Notes: generated from the letters alone by a model not told the origin. DNA of 64,000 bases from Symbiodinium natans (GCA_905221605.1 CAJNDS010001524.1:721062-785061), one strand, 5' to 3'. Shown: positions 11,286-24,300, counted from the first letter of the stretch. Made by a program: numbers and translations.

Positions 11286-13479
11286 GATCTGGGATGAGCA
11301 ATCTCAGGGGACCCAACGGTGGTCCCCCGTTGCTTTTGATGACCGGCATGAACCAAGCCGAAATGCCCTCCCACGAGACTTTCAAGATGCGCAATACACA
11401 TGCAAGAGGATTGTCATCGTTTGAAGGTCACCTGCCACTGGGCCAAAGAATGTGGAATGAACCGTCTTCAAGCTACCGCTGAGCGATGTTGGCACACAAC
11501 AATTTGTAAGAATCTTTCACTGACATGGCGCCGAGCGCGCTTTGACGGAGAGCGCGGAGAAGAGGCGTCTCGGCTTCCGAATCGAACTACTGGCCGCAGG
11601 CCAGCCAGGCGACAGAGCAGAGGCCGGAATTCATGTTTTTTGCGGGGCAGAAGCCTCAGGCCAAAGCCGACAGAGCCTACCCAGAGCCTACCGAGCTTCC
11701 CTGTTCGTTGGGGACCAAATGGGCCTGGGCCCCGCATCAGCTCCAAGGTGGGTCCTGATGCGCACCTGGCTAACAGGTCGGTTGAGGCTCCGAGAATGAC
11801 CAAATGAGAGCGAGAAAGTCTCTTGGGCAGAGTCTTCTGGCTTGCAGCTCAGACGGCCTGCAATGCTTCGGCCACAATGCTTCCCGCAGGCGCCTGCAGC
11901 CCAGGGAATGCTTCTGAGACTTCAGAGCACGGGACCTGCCACCAGGGAAACGGAAGTCACGAGGCAAGCGTCTGGCAGCTTTAGCTCTTCCCAGGGCTCC
12001 AACTCCTTGTCGGCTCCACTTAATGGTCAGCCTTCACATGCGAGCAGGAAAGCGACCCTCCAAGTGCTGGCCCCGGTCTGAGATGTCCGAGACCCGGTAC
12101 CGAACTATCCACGTCCGGATCTCGGGCGGCGTGGGGCCGAGTTCCCAGGCCTGGACGTATTGAAGCCTGCAGGCACCGGCTGGGGCTCAGCACCAGCGAG
12201 GAAGTGGCAAAAGTCGTGGGGCAACATCGGGGGGGCCGCGAAAAGCCATCGAATGCTTCACGAGTGCCGCTTAGCTCAGGCACGTGCAAATGAAGCTGGG
12301 GATGGAGGGCTTGGAGGCATGTCGCTCTGTGTGGATCTCTGTTGTTAAAGCGAGTAAGGCGAACGGCCCAAGGAGCTTCCTTGCCTGATCGCAGGACCCC
12401 TGCCCTTCCTCGCAAGCCTCAGGCCAGACATATCAGTACTCGCCAGTACGGGCGTCGCAACTTTCATCCTGCTTCCTGTGAGAGCTCTGCGGAGGGTACG
12501 AAGATTTGTGACAGAATTCGAAGCCATTTTTGCCTGCTCTCTGGGCCTCTCTGGGAGGAAGGCTTGCCTGGCTCCAGCCCTCAGCATGTTTTCTAACCCT
12601 TGCATTCAGCATGCTCTCCGCACAGGGCGCTGCCACCGTAAAGCTGCTGCTAAACAGAAACGCGTGTATTTTAAGCGGTTCTGCAAGATGCCACAAACAT
12701 GCAGAGTCTTGGGGCAACCGGCAGCTGGGTAAACGGAAGCGGCATCCCTCATGGAATGTGCTAACGCGAAGACTTCCGGAGTCTGCGAAACAATGCAAAA
12801 CTTAATCAGTGTCAAGAAACGCCCAGGACAAAGACGACAAGGTCTCTGGCCAACTTCCTGCACAGGTCTGTGGAATCTGCCGTCCTGCGCCAGAACCACT
12901 GCACAGCAGACTTGACTGGCTCGTGCGCCGACACGCTGTTTCAAACGAAAGCTTGCGGAATCTGGCTGTCCAAAACTTTGGCCGAGCTGATGCATTGGCA
13001 AAACAGTGGTTTCAAGTTGCGTGGACAAGGGCGCGGCATACAGTATAAGAGCGACACCCTGCAATGCTTCTCCACAGATGCTTCGCGCCAGGTGCAACGG
13101 CAAGCGCCCTTCTTGGCTAGGCTGAGTCGCAAAGGTCCCGGCTTAACAAACACTGCAAGCTGGGGTCAGGTTCTGCTCTTCTCAAGCCGCACCTTCCTGC
13201 AACGTTGTTGCATTCTCTGAGCGATTCCCGTTTTGGTAGTGTTTGTGTGGGTTTGTGCATGAGTCACAGCGAACAGCAGCTCCAAAAAGCAAAGGCTAGA
13301 CGGTTCAGCAAATATGGCCGAGGAGGCTCTGTGAAGGTAACAAGCTGATCGACAAGCGCTAGCCTGTGTGGAGTTTCCACCTCCACAGGTCAGTCTGGAT
13401 GGATCTTGCGGCGGGCGCACAAGATGGTGCAAAGACGACAGGACCTACTGCTCTCGATGTAGACACTTGTGCAGGAGCG
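11286..13479. other. Unassigned sequence
   Basis: No repeat shared with the rest of the window and no coding frame with a recognisable domain. Overlapping frames of 60-165 codons occur on both strands with no consistent choice among them. Confidence 0.4.
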
Positions 13480-13879
13480 TACCCTGCATTCTATGTCTAC
13501 CTGAACCACAACTTCTGCCGCTCAGAAACACCTCACCCGACACCTCCCCAGAAACAGCAGCCAGATTACCTTGCATCCGGAGATATCTGGGGCGACGCTG
13601 GAGAAAGCCACACTGCGGACGAGGAAGTCTCCGTGGACGCGTTGGGCCCAGATTGGCGATGCGAGGGGTCAACAACCTGCTTAGACGCTCCACCCCGAGA
13701 TCCTCCACGGACTTGAGGCCACGGAAACCTGAATGGAGGGATCCGACTTGTCCGCAACCCACCGTGGAGTGGCATTTTGAAGGGCACAGGCTGCGGCAAA
13801 GCAATGATCTCGCTGAGTGCTCTCCCCATCTGGCTGCTGGACCTTCTGAGCCTCCTGATCTCGCTCCTGAACTACCATG

Positions 13880-14800
13880 CCTCAGCCCCTACAAACAGCA
13901 GCTTTCCTGGCATCATAGGCCAAGGACACTGCAGATGACGCTGGAGTCTCTTTCGAACACCTGCGCTCTGATTGAACGTGCGAGGACACGAAACCAGCCG
14001 CATGTTTACAAGGATTGGACTAAACAGCCTTCTGCAGTGAGGACATGGTAACAAGAATTGAGAGGTCCAACTTGTCCACAGGCCACCGTCGACAGGTCTT
14101 TCCGGGGGGTGGTGGTGGAGCAGAGAAAGCAACATCTCGTTTTCCCCGTTTCCACGCTTCTTTTGGGGCGAACAGTGCACACGGGATACACAGCATGGAA
14201 TCCAGCTGCTGGATGCTGACATGCTTCCTTGTCTACAAAACTCGAAGGATTGCCCTCACAGAATCGGCATGGCCCTCTTCGGCTATGCCGACCTAGCGAG
14301 TGTGACCGATTAAACGGGTGTAGCAATGGCGTGCACGGCCTGCCGAAGCGCATGGACCCTACTCAACCCGTAGACCTCCATTGCACAGCCCTGGAAATCC
14401 CTCGGTTTCCTGTGTCCCGCCCTGTAGTGACTGTACTGCTTCAGCGAAAAACAGCTTTGAGTCCATTTTGCAGCTAAACTACTTCTAAAGCCGAGAAGAC
14501 CTCACCCCACAAACCGCTTACTTGCATCATTGAAGCGAGCGAACACCGCAAGCGATGCTGGAATCTCTGTTGAAAAGTTCCACGCTGCATGAATCTGCGA
14601 GGACACGAAACAAGTCCTATCCTTAAATGCTTTGGACAAAACACGCTTCTGCAGACTTGAGGCTGCGGAATCCTGAACAAACCACGGTCGACAGGCATGT
14701 CGGGCGGGGCGGACAAGCTGCAGTGGAGAAAACAACGTCTCGTTTGCTTGGGATGTCAGCACTAGGGGAGGAGCGAACGCCGCATATGTGGTTCGTTTGG
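13880..14800 (+). repeat. 984-bp higher-order repeat, unit 1
   Basis: Nearly identical to 14,870-15,760 at a constant offset of 984 bases from about 14,040 onward (for example AAGCCGAGAAGACCTCACCC at 14,490 and 15,474). A piece at about 14,790-14,865 is not repeated after unit 2. Confidence 0.85.
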
Positions 14801-14869
14801 CTTGAGGAGGCTTGGATATGGGCATTCTTAGTGGGAGTGGCATTGGGCATATCTCCCTCCTGAACTGTC

Positions 14870-15760
14870 TCCAGCCAAGAACACCTCATCCCACAAGCAG
14901 CAGCTTACCTTGCATCATCTCAGCCATCGACACTGAAGATGATGCTGAAATATCTTTCGCAAACCTGCGCCATGAAACCAGCCGCATGTTTACAAGGATT
15001 GTACTGAATAGACTTCCGCAATGAGGACATGGTACCAAGAATTGAAAGGTCCAACCTGTCCACAGGCCACCCTCGACGGGTCTTTCGTGAGGGTGGAGGT
15101 GGGGCAGAGAAAGCCACATCTCGTTTTCCCCGTTTCCACGCTTCTTTTGGGGCGAACAGTGCACACGGCATACGCGGCATGGAATCCAGCTGCTGGATGC
15201 TGACATGCTTCCTTGTCTACAAAACTCGAAGGATTGCCCTCACAGACTCGGCATGGCCCTCTTCGGCGATGCCGACCTAGCGAGTGTGACCGATTAAACG
15301 GGTGTAGCAATGGCGTGCACGGCCTGCCGAAGCGCATGGACCCTACTCAACCCGTAGACCTCCATTGCACAGCCCTGGAAATCCCTCGGTTTCCTGTGTC
15401 CCGCCCTGTAGTGACTGTACTGCTTCAGCGAAAAACAGCTTTGAGTCCATTTTGCAGCTAAACTACTTCTAAAGCCGAGAAGACCTCACCCCACAAACCG
15501 CTTACTTGCATCATTGAAGCGAGCGAACACCGCAAGCGATGCTGGAATCTCTGTCGAAAAGTTCCACGCTGCATGAACCTGCGAGGACACGAAACAAGTC
15601 CTATCCTTAAATGCTTTGGACAAAACACGCTTCTGCAGACTTGAGGCTGCGGAATCCTGAACAAACCACGGTCGACAGGCATGTCGGGCGGGGCGGACAA
15701 GCTGCAGTGGAGAAAACAACGTCTCGTTTGCTTGGGATGTCAGCACTAGGGGAGGAGCGA
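14870..15760 (+). repeat. 984-bp higher-order repeat, unit 2
   Basis: Second copy of the preceding unit. Few substitutions over about 700 bases suggest a recent event. The downstream sequence departs at about 15,765. Confidence 0.85.
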
Positions 15761-17482
15761 ACGCTGCATGGATGCCATCTCATTTGCCTTGGGCGCTCTC
15801 CCTGTCCGTGGCTTCTGCGACCGGGCCCAGCTTGGAGACCTCTAGCTATTGGGTTTAGGGTTTAGGGTTTAGTGCATCTCCAGCCGAGAATGCCTCATAG
15901 AAGCTGACCTTGCATGATTTACGCAACCGACGCTGCAGATGCTGGAATCTCCATCGACAAGTTAGGCCCTGACTGAGCGACAGCTTTGGACAAAACAGGG
16001 CTTCGCGCGGCCATGGAATCCTGAATGGAGGGTTCCAGCTTGTCCATGGCCCATCCTCGATGGGCACTTTGGGAGTTTGCATTGCGCAACAGCCAGGCTG
16101 CCTGGCTCGTGTCGAGACCCCATTCCAAGAGCAAGCTTGCTGCGTGGCTTCAGGTGCGGGGGACGAGGGCGCGGCACTCCCCAGAACGAAACTTGGCAAC
16201 GCTTTTCTGCTGCTTCCTGCTGCGTGCACATACACGCGCACCTCTATGCTCCGATGATTTGGAAGGCTGTCGGCTTAGATCACGAGAGAAGCTGACCCGC
16301 CAAGTGTGCCGATGCTCCAGCCGCCCGTCCCCCAAGATTTGGGAGCTTTGACTTCCGGAGCTCAATGCCCAGAGGGGTGATGGGCTCCACGCGGCTCCAA
16401 CACGGGGAGTCGGGATGGCAGGCGTCTCTGAGAACTGCAAAAGCTCAGCAAAACAAGTACATCTAGTGCTTCACTCCGCAAGCGTGCAGAGACACGCGTG
16501 CCGACCTGCATGGAGGAAAACACCTTGCCTATAGAGGTGGAGACCTTGGAGCGTGCAACGCGCACGCGCCTGTGCCTGGACTTCACGACTTGTTGAACTC
16601 GTGACGGAGAGTAGCAGCTTTAGCAGGCGAGGGTCAAGCTTACGGTCGAAACTTAGAACATGTCATCCGAGGAACGGGTTTAGGGTTTAGGGTTTGGGCG
16701 AGTGACTGGGGGAGATCACTGCTGGAATCTCCCTGGATATGCTGCGGCCTTGATTCGAGGATCCTTGGCGTATCTCACCCTGGCTGGTGGTGTAAGGCGT
16801 GCAGCTGCAAGCGTGCCGAACTACTGAACTACGAAATGTTTCGGGCGAGAACGCAATTGCAGCTCCCGCTACCGAAGCACCTTTGCACTCCCCTTGCCCT
16901 CCAAAGCACTTCTTTTCCCAACATCTCGAAAAAGTGAGGCGGCCGTGCAGAGAAGAAGTGGGCCTCATGAAATGGTTTGGCAAAAGCAGCCGGTATGCAG
17001 GTGTTGCAGATTACAGCTCCACCTTGCATGACTATTCCAATGAACGGTAAGCTCTTCGCCCCCAACCTTACTGACGCCGAAAGGTCGCAAAGGCATTTGC
17101 GAGCAAGAACGTCTCTCTTGATGTCAAAGGTCCCTTCACGAACTGCCACCAAAAGCCTGCTTCGGCCTCAAAGATCGCACGCATCCCCCCGCGGCGAGTA
17201 TCTGGCCATTGCCTCGGACACCTCTTGCAACAGCCACCCAGCGCAGGACGTCTGCGTGCCTCAGTGACGTGGTGACTTGCGCTGTCTTTGGAAGTCTAAT
17301 CTCGAAACCCTAAACCTTAGACCCTAAAGCCTGCAACCCACAACCCTTAAGTGTCTGTCTGAACTTGGATGAGGCTGAAGCATACGAAGAAACAAGGCGA
17401 ACACCCGCTCCCAGCGTTTGGGGCCGAGGCAAGGTTCCGTGCACGCAGCCATGACGGACGGCCTCGTTGCTGGGTCGAGAGT

Positions 17483-17621
17483 TTTGGGTTTAGGGTTTCA
17501 GGGTTTCAGGGTTTAGGGTTAAGGGTTCAGGGTTTGGGTTTAGGGTTTAGGGTTTTAGGGTTTTAGGGTTTTAGGGTTTAGAGTTTAGAGTTTAAGGTTT
17601 AGAGTTTTAGGGTTTAGGGTT
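17483..17621 (+). repeat. Interstitial telomere tract, G-rich on plus
   Basis: About 19 TTTAGGG-type units, with TTTCAGGG, TTTTAGGG and TTTAGAG variants towards the right. It is the longest tract of the cluster. Confidence 0.9.
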
Positions 17622-17888
17622 GCGACTGCAGCTTCCCAGATTGCTTTGACGCTCCCTCACGAGGAGCACGCAGGGGTGTCTCTGAAAGTAGGGGGGGGGG
17701 ACCCTTGTTGGGAGATCGCATTCAGGGGGTTCGATTTTTCTTTGGGGTATGTTGTACAAGGGGTGCCCTCTTAAATTTTGGGAACTACCCATGTGCATCC
17801 AGCTCGAAACTCAGGCTCCTGCATGCTTCTGCTCTGGACGACGAACCTCGGCAGTCCGCAGCCGACAGGGCATTTCAATCTTGGGCCT

Positions 17889-17996
17889 TTAACCCTAAAC
17901 CCTAAACCCTAAATCCTAAACCCCAAACCCTAAACCCTAAACCCTAAATCCTAAACCCCAAACCCCAAACCCTAAACCCTAAACCCTAAACCCTTG
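17889..17996 (-). repeat. Interstitial telomere tract, C-rich on plus
   Basis: About 15 CCCTAAA units with CCCCAAA and CCTAAAT variants. It has the opposite orientation to the tracts at 17,483 and 18,090 on either side. Confidence 0.9.
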
Positions 17997-18089
17997 TTGG
18001 GCTCCGCGCCTGTTTCGGAGCAGTTGTCCCACCAGGGGATGGAACATCCCCGGAGGCCAAGATGACCTGAGGAGGGTGTTGAGATCTTG

Positions 18090-18193
18090 GGGGTTTAAGG
18101 TATAGGGTTTAGGGTTTAGGGTTTGGGGTTTGGGGTTTGGGGTTTAGGGTTTAGGGGTTTGGGGGTTTAGGGTTTAGGGTTTAAGGTTTAGGT
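18090..18193 (+). repeat. Interstitial telomere tract, G-rich on plus
   Basis: TTTAGGG units mixed with a run of TTTGGGG units, so two variants are locally clustered, which suggests slippage-type expansion within the tract. Confidence 0.9.
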
Positions 18194-18385
18194 ACAAAAT
18201 GCAGCGACATGCCGGCGACATGTCTGCACATTTCTTTGGGACTGAGACCGGCGCGATTCAAACCGCGTCTTGCGAACCATCAAAGAGGGAGTCCTGGCCT
18301 GGCCGAAGGCTCCGCAGGGACATGGCCAAAGCCCGAAACCCTGAAAACCTAAGACGCGGAACCCCAAAACTCCCCAAAACCGCTC

Positions 18386-18469
18386 TGGGGGTTGAGGGTT
18401 TAGGGGTTTGGGGGTTTAGGGTTTAGGGTTTAGGGTTTAGAGTTTAGGGTTTAGGGTTTAGGGTGTAGG
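18386..18469 (+). repeat. Interstitial telomere tract, G-rich on plus
   Basis: About 11 TTTAGGG units. Just before it, at 18,335-18,370, are isolated AACCCTGAAAACCTAAG and ACCCCAAAAC words that look like decayed units of opposite orientation. Confidence 0.85.
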
Positions 18470-19313
18470 GCCTCTCGAAGATCCGCAATCCTCCCGCGAG
18501 GCGCTTGGTCAAGCGCTTCTGGCCCTTCCATGGCAGGCGCGAAGACTACGTAAGCGATCCCAGGACTGCAGCATCAAACCCGCCTCAAACGGCTTTTGAG
18601 CATGTAAACATGTGGCTTTTGGGGTCTTAATTTCCGTTTGGATCTGGCAGAAAGACTCAAGGACATGAGGGAAAGTCTGTTTGTGTTGAAGGCTCGTTCT
18701 ACCTCCTGTCCATGATTGAAGACCTGAGGCCGACATTGAGCTGTGGCCGACAGCTGATGCAGAGCGGCAACATCTCCCGAAAACTCTTTGGCATTTAAAA
18801 GGATCGTTCCCGTAGACATAACCTGAGGTCAGTGGCTGGGACAGAGAACCAAAAACAGAACAACCAAGCACAAGCGGCAACCAACTAAGCGGCAACAACC
18901 CCTGTCTCTCACAGTTTCCTTCAACGTCCCGGAGAGCTGGGATGATCCGCCTGCGCGTGCTGGCCCCCTGGCGAGATAATTTGGATGTCGCACCGAGATT
19001 CTGCAGAGGTCAGCGGTGGGTCCGACACGGCTTAGGGCTTCTAAAAGAGCTTGGGACTGGGGACCCTAAACCCTAAACCCTAAATGGTACAGAGCTTGGG
19101 TCGAGCCTGGGTTTGAGTTTATGGGCTACCAAAGACCTTAGAACTTAGTTCGATCATATACGACTGAATAATTTCCCATCATGTTCCGTCACGTGACGTC
19201 CTTGCCTTCATGTGCGGCATGTGTCAGCTCTCGGCTTGTCAGCTCGTGACAAAGAGACTGCAGAGGGACTCAAGGGCTGAGGGTTAAGGGTATACATGGG
19301 TGGGATATAGAGG

Positions 19314-19397
19314 AAAACCCTAAACCCTAAACCTTAAACCCTAAACCCTAAACCCTAAACCCTAAACCTTGAAGCCTAAGCCCTAAACCCTAAAAGA
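19314..19397 (-). repeat. Interstitial telomere tract, C-rich on plus
   Basis: About 11 CCCTAAA units, the last few degenerate (CCTTGAAGCCTAAGCCC). It is the right end of the cluster. Confidence 0.9.
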
Positions 19398-19400
19398 GGG

Positions 19401-22400
19401 GCGGCTCTAGCTCCAAGCTAGTCATCAAGAAACACAAAGGATGCCGAGGGCACTTCTCCAGGAATGTGTGGCTGGACGTGTCAGATTGTGGGTACATGGT
19501 GATGCATATTGTGATGATCATGATAATCAAACACAAGATCACTCGAATCTTGAAGCCCTTCGGACCCTTTTTTCCAGAGCTGCCGCCTGCTGAAAGCAAT
19601 GTCAAGAGACGGCTTGAAGCAATGTGAAGACAAGGCCTCGGTCCGAGAAGCGACAGGCGCTTGCTGATTTCCCGTGCTGCTTCCCAGGCCGCATCTTAAG
19701 CGGTCTCAAGCGGCCACTGCTCAAATTGCTGTGAGTTGCTATGTGTTGTGCGCCGCCGGCCTCCTCAACATGCGGGACGTGGTTGCTAAGCAGAAAACCC
19801 ACCAGTCGGTACAGCTGCTATGCTGCATCAGTCTGCGTCCAGGCGCCCAGACGGAATGCTCTTGGGAAAGGCTGAACGGGATGCCGTATACTGCTACGCC
19901 GGCTTGGCATCTGACAGGCCCCGCACAGCAGCCAAGCAACCGGGCCCGAACTCACATCGCTCGCTGTCGCGAGTGCCCTTCAAATAAAATTATACGCACT
20001 TCTAAAACCATGTTCTGCGGCCTCTGCACCATTGCGAAGCGATCCATGGCAAGTGGCCCCGCTGCAAGAACCTCCAACGCAAACTGGTACGAGGCTTGAA
20101 GCGGGTATCTACTGAACTACTGAAAGGCAAAGGTTAAAAGGTACATTTCAAGCAGCTGTGCGAGCAGCAGCAGCTTGCAGCATCTCGACGCAAAAGCCCT
20201 CCGCGCTTTGTGAGCTCGAGATCCACGGGGCCCATATCAGAGCTCCCATGCGGGACGATGCGGGCTATGGATAGGCTTTGGCAGGGTTGGGATGCAGCAT
20301 TAACCCCCTCCCCCCCCCTCTCGAAGCCGCACCCTGCCAAGAAGAGCCGGCAACGGCCTGCAGCGCACGAAGCACGGACAGCACAAGCAGGACACCCAGT
20401 ATGCGCTGCACGGGCAGCATGTGCAGCACGCGCAGCACGCTCGCAAAGCGGAGACTCCGTCAGAAGGCGCGAAGAACACACGGCTTTGTGACTCCGCTTT
20501 GTTGGACCATGAATGGCCGTGGTCCAGCTTCCAGTTGACAGCAAGATGGCTTTGTGAAGCTCTGCCAGCGGCAAGGCAAGAAATGCGCTCCGGGTCCTGG
20601 CCGACTTTGCATCACCTGCGCAAGACTGAAGCTTCGAACCAAACTCCGGTACGGACGGGCGACGGTCTCAGCGCCGTCGGGAGGGCTTTTCACGTGTGCC
20701 AGAGGGTGTCTAGGATGGCCCTTAACACCCTCTGAAAAACATTCCTGAAGATGATCCTCTTGAGGCCAATAAGGGAAGATACAAAATGTCCCAAGGGCCT
20801 AGCTAGCTTGTCTCCACACGCATCTCTTCGTTTAGTGGCTTTCCAGTTGGGCCGCAAGCAGAGACAGCGACAGCGACAGCACACAGCGAAATGCATCAGG
20901 GTCAGGTTCCTCTTCGTCCTCGCACGCGAACCCGAGGCACCGGGACCTCGGACAGCTTCAAGGGTGTTTCAGTGTGCTGCCAGCTTTTGCAAGCGCTGCC
21001 TGGATGTGTTGCCATTGCCACTGCAGGCCTTGCGATGGAGTTGTGCATGCCACTCCTGCGCATCACGCACAAGCCCGAGGCAGCTGACCACTTTCCCCGT
21101 GGTGAGTCGTTGGATACCTTAGAAGCAACTCCTGTGGCAACAAACTCCGTGAGTTCGAGGCTTCCTGGCACGCACGGGCAGCCACGGAGATCTTGCCCGT
21201 CCTCTGAGGTTCTGCGTGGGAACCTGCACCTTCACCTCTCCGAAAGGTTTCTATTCATCTGTTTAGGTTGGCAAACCCTTGAAGATGCCTGATGCATCGT
21301 CTCGCGACGTGCAGAAATGGCGGGTGGGGGCAGTCGGGCACAAAGCGAGCTGAAAGTGCTGAAGCTTTCGCGAGAATGAGCCCTCAGGGCGGGTTCTTTG
21401 ATACCCCTTGTGGCTGCGAGATGGGCTGAGATGCGTTCGCAGCAAAGACGAGTCGCCTAAACACGCCTCTTAGAGACTTTCTTTTTGCAAGTCATGGGCG
21501 TCAATGCCCCTGAAACTTGAAAAAAACCAGAGAGAGATTGCCTCGGACAGGGTGCGTACCGTCTGCTGGCATTGTCCTTGCAGTTGGGGACTGTGCGAGT
21601 GCACTCCAAGCAGTCAGACGCCGCAACAAGTCAACTCGGCGCATGCGATGACGAACACCAAGGCCCCTTGGACGAAGATCCAGTGAAGGCGAACGGCACA
21701 TGAATACTTTTCTTATTGCCATGACTGGATTTGCTAGGGCGATGCATGCTTTGGGGGCTGCCTGGAAATTCAGCTTTTTTTCTGCAACTTTTCTGCGTTC
21801 TCTTTTGAAACCCTTGGATCCCCCCCAGTGAAGGTTATTGGAGGCTTCTACGAACATACCTTGTGTTCTTGTAAGGATGCCTAAGGCCTAGAGGTTTGCC
21901 CCTCAAAGCTGATGCCGCTTCACGTCATGGCAACATCGTCCGAGTGCTGGAGCACTTGCGTCTTGCGGCCAGCGCGATCGGGAACGCCTGACCTGAAAAC
22001 CAGCGAGTTTCATGCTGCTATGCTCCCCACATTCAAGGTGTCTCAGACAACGATCCCGCAGGGTGTCAAGGGGGACATCGTCTGCAACGCTACTCTGCGA
22101 CGCCGGGACCTGGCGCGACAAGCCCGATGCAAACGGACGGGCCGCAAGCACGTCACCAGACCACCCGAGCATGCCTGCGTTGAAGGCCAAAAGCGAGTCG
22201 GCAGAGACATGGGTCTGCAAGCGAGCTGTAGATCCTGCAGGGCAAAGGCCACATGGCCAATCCAAGCGTCGAGCATAGTGGAGCACTCCCCTCGGAAGCA
22301 GGAATACCTGACCTGAAAGCCACATGCTCCCCGCATCAAAAGCTGCGCAACACGAGCCGATGAAGCGTCACGGGACATTCTCTGCAATGCTCAAGTGTGA

Positions 22401-22479
22401 CATCTGGAGTTGGCATGGCGACCCTGGTGAAAATGGAGTTGTGGACTTGGCTTACGGCCAAGACCTGCCATCGCAGCAC
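19401..22479. other. Unassigned sequence at end of segment X
   Basis: No recognised gene. Short local repeats include a run of GCAGCA/GCAGCACGC words near 20,390-20,450. Frames up to about 146 codons appear on both strands without any domain I can name. The first weak similarity to block B copy 2 begins shortly before 22,480. Confidence 0.4.
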
Positions 22480-23849
22480 CAAAGCATGCCAATCCAGCTA
22501 CGGTGTGAAACGCTGGAAAGGCCGCATGTTGAATCCAAGAGATCTCAAAAGGAGCTCATGAAAGAGTGGCGCACTCTCTCGAAGGTCTCACCCAGACGGC
22601 AACCTTAACCCCACACATCTCCACAGTGAGGAATTGCAGCAGGTTAATGTTTGACGCTGCACACTGCCGTTCAGACTTGCACCATGCATAGCAAGAATGG
22701 ATCCACTGCCGCCCAGGTGACAAGGCCAGAAAATCCCTAGGGAAGTGCTCTCACTGCATACAGTGAATACAGCGTACAGAATGTACAGCTAGAGCAGAAG
22801 GAGCATGCTTGGGCTGCCAGGTTCGCCTTTCAGTGGAGCTCGAAGTACTTGCAGCTTCGGGCATGGTGAGACTTGGGGCTCTGTGATCAAGGGATCGATG
22901 CCTCGATGGGAGCATGGTGTCGCATGGTGTCGCATGGTGTCACGGCTGGAGAGACTCCTTGCACAAGTGCAGCACAAGTGCAGCGGATCACGGGCAGGTC
23001 TGCCGGACACTCAAGATGTCCTGCTAGAGTGCTTAAGCCCTGGACCAAACCCCTGGCTAAAGCGTTGCACGCTTCAAAACGGATCCTGACTCGCACTTAG
23101 CACCAGGCGGGGCTTGAAGGCCAGAACGGCTTGAAGGACGGCTCCAGCTAGGTGCCAATGCGGGATCCCGACTCTCGGTTTAGTCCATCACTTAGACTTG
23201 AACTCTGAGAGAAGTCGCACAGAAACAGACTTCATCAAGGGCAGGGACGAGGTGGAACGAATCGTCACCCTGGGCTATGATCGATATTACGAGGATGGGA
23301 CGATGCAGTTTCATGCCCCTCGTGCTTCGATGTGCTTCGCTCTTAGCAGACATGGCTTCTACATTCTACATGGTGCTTTCAAACTAAGGCTCTTTGCGCA
23401 CCCAAGAGTTCGGCTAGGAGCACGATGCTGCTGTCCAGTATATGTCAGAAGAAAGCACCAACACGTCTAAAAGTCACAAGGCGGGCCCCAGACCCCAACA
23501 GCCTCGACATCATTGGTCAAAGGCTGCCAGCTCACATCGCGCGCTGCCAGCAGCCCGGCAAGCAAGAACATGGGCTCACTATGAAATTACCCTGAAGAGC
23601 CGGATGTGCAATCGCAAGCGCCTCCCTGGTGTTTTTGGCTCGCGGCAACCCTGAAGCCTGAAAGTACGACCACCTTGCCAAGTCAAGTCATGTCAAGACG
23701 CGCAAGCGTGGAAGCTCGTGGATGATAATTCACAAAATCCCTCCGAAATCGGCTCTCCCAAGGCCACACCTGCCCATCTGAGACTGCCGACCACGCAAGC
23801 GTTGAGTGGTGCGAGCGAGTGTCGAAGCCTAGCCGATTGAGCCATGAGC

Positions 23850-24300
23850 CAACTGAGGCCGCCGGTCTGGCCAAGTGAATGCGCAACTTGCCTGGGCCAC
23901 TTAGCCAAGCCAAGTGGGCCCACTTGGCCAAGCAAATCGACCTCTAGACTGACTTAGTGGACCAACTGGCAAGAAGAAGTCGTTCACTTGACAGAGTGAA
24001 GAAGCCACTTGGCCAAGCAAGATTGGGCCGTTGACGGAGTTGACCGCGTGAATGAGCCACTTGGCCAAGAACAGTCGACCGCTTGACGGAGTGAATGGCG
24101 CGCTTGGCCACACGAGATCGATAGCCTCACCGAGTGACTGGGGCAGGTGGCCAAGGGGAGTCGGTCACTCGACCGAGTGCAAATGCAACTTGGCCACGCC
24201 AAGAAGATCAATCAACCAAGTGGAGTTCATCAAAAGCCGAGTGAAGAAGCCAACTGGCCCAGCGCAATCGACCGCATCGGAGATTGCGTTGACCGGGTGA
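23850..24300 (+). repeat. TGGCCA minisatellite, block B copy 1
   Basis: About eight degenerate units of roughly 50-60 bases, each with CACTTGGCCAAG (or CGCTTGGCCA), then TCGACCG, then GAGTGAA. TGGCCA is itself palindromic. A nearly identical array is at 34,820-35,275, so the array predates the block duplication. Confidence 0.75.

Larger units (their letters stand above)
13480..16110 (+). repeat. Tandem array of about 0.4-0.6-kb subunits
   Basis: A recurring module contains an ACCTCAC/CCTCAT-type word, then GCATCAT, a word like GATGCTGGAATCTC, then GGAATCCTGAA and finally TCGACAGG or TCGATGGG. I see it starting near 13,525, 13,880, 14,490, 14,876, 15,473 and 15,884. Two successive modules form a recent 984-bp higher-order repeat. 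Pieces resembling ACAAGGATTG and GCGAGGACA recur at fixed positions inside modules. Confidence 0.75.
15851..19400. repeat. Cluster of interstitial telomere-type repeats
   Basis: Nine tracts of TTTAGGG or CCCTAAA occur in 3.5 kb. G-rich on the plus strand: 15,851-15,871, 16,676-16,697, 17,483-17,621, 18,090-18,193, 18,386-18,469. C-rich on the plus strand: 17,293-17,345, 17,889-17,996, 19,062-19,086, 19,314-19,397. TTTAGGG is the telomere repeat known from dinoflagellates and plants. Common variants here are TTTGGGG, TTTCAGGG and TTTTAGGG. The sequence between tracts has no recognised gene. Confidence 0.9.

Noticed and set aside
18509-18898. 129-codon minus-strand frame with a hydrophobic, signal-like start
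   Set aside because: The hydrophobic start is short, followed by Cys/Ser/Arg-rich sequence of ordinary composition, and no homologous domain is recognised.
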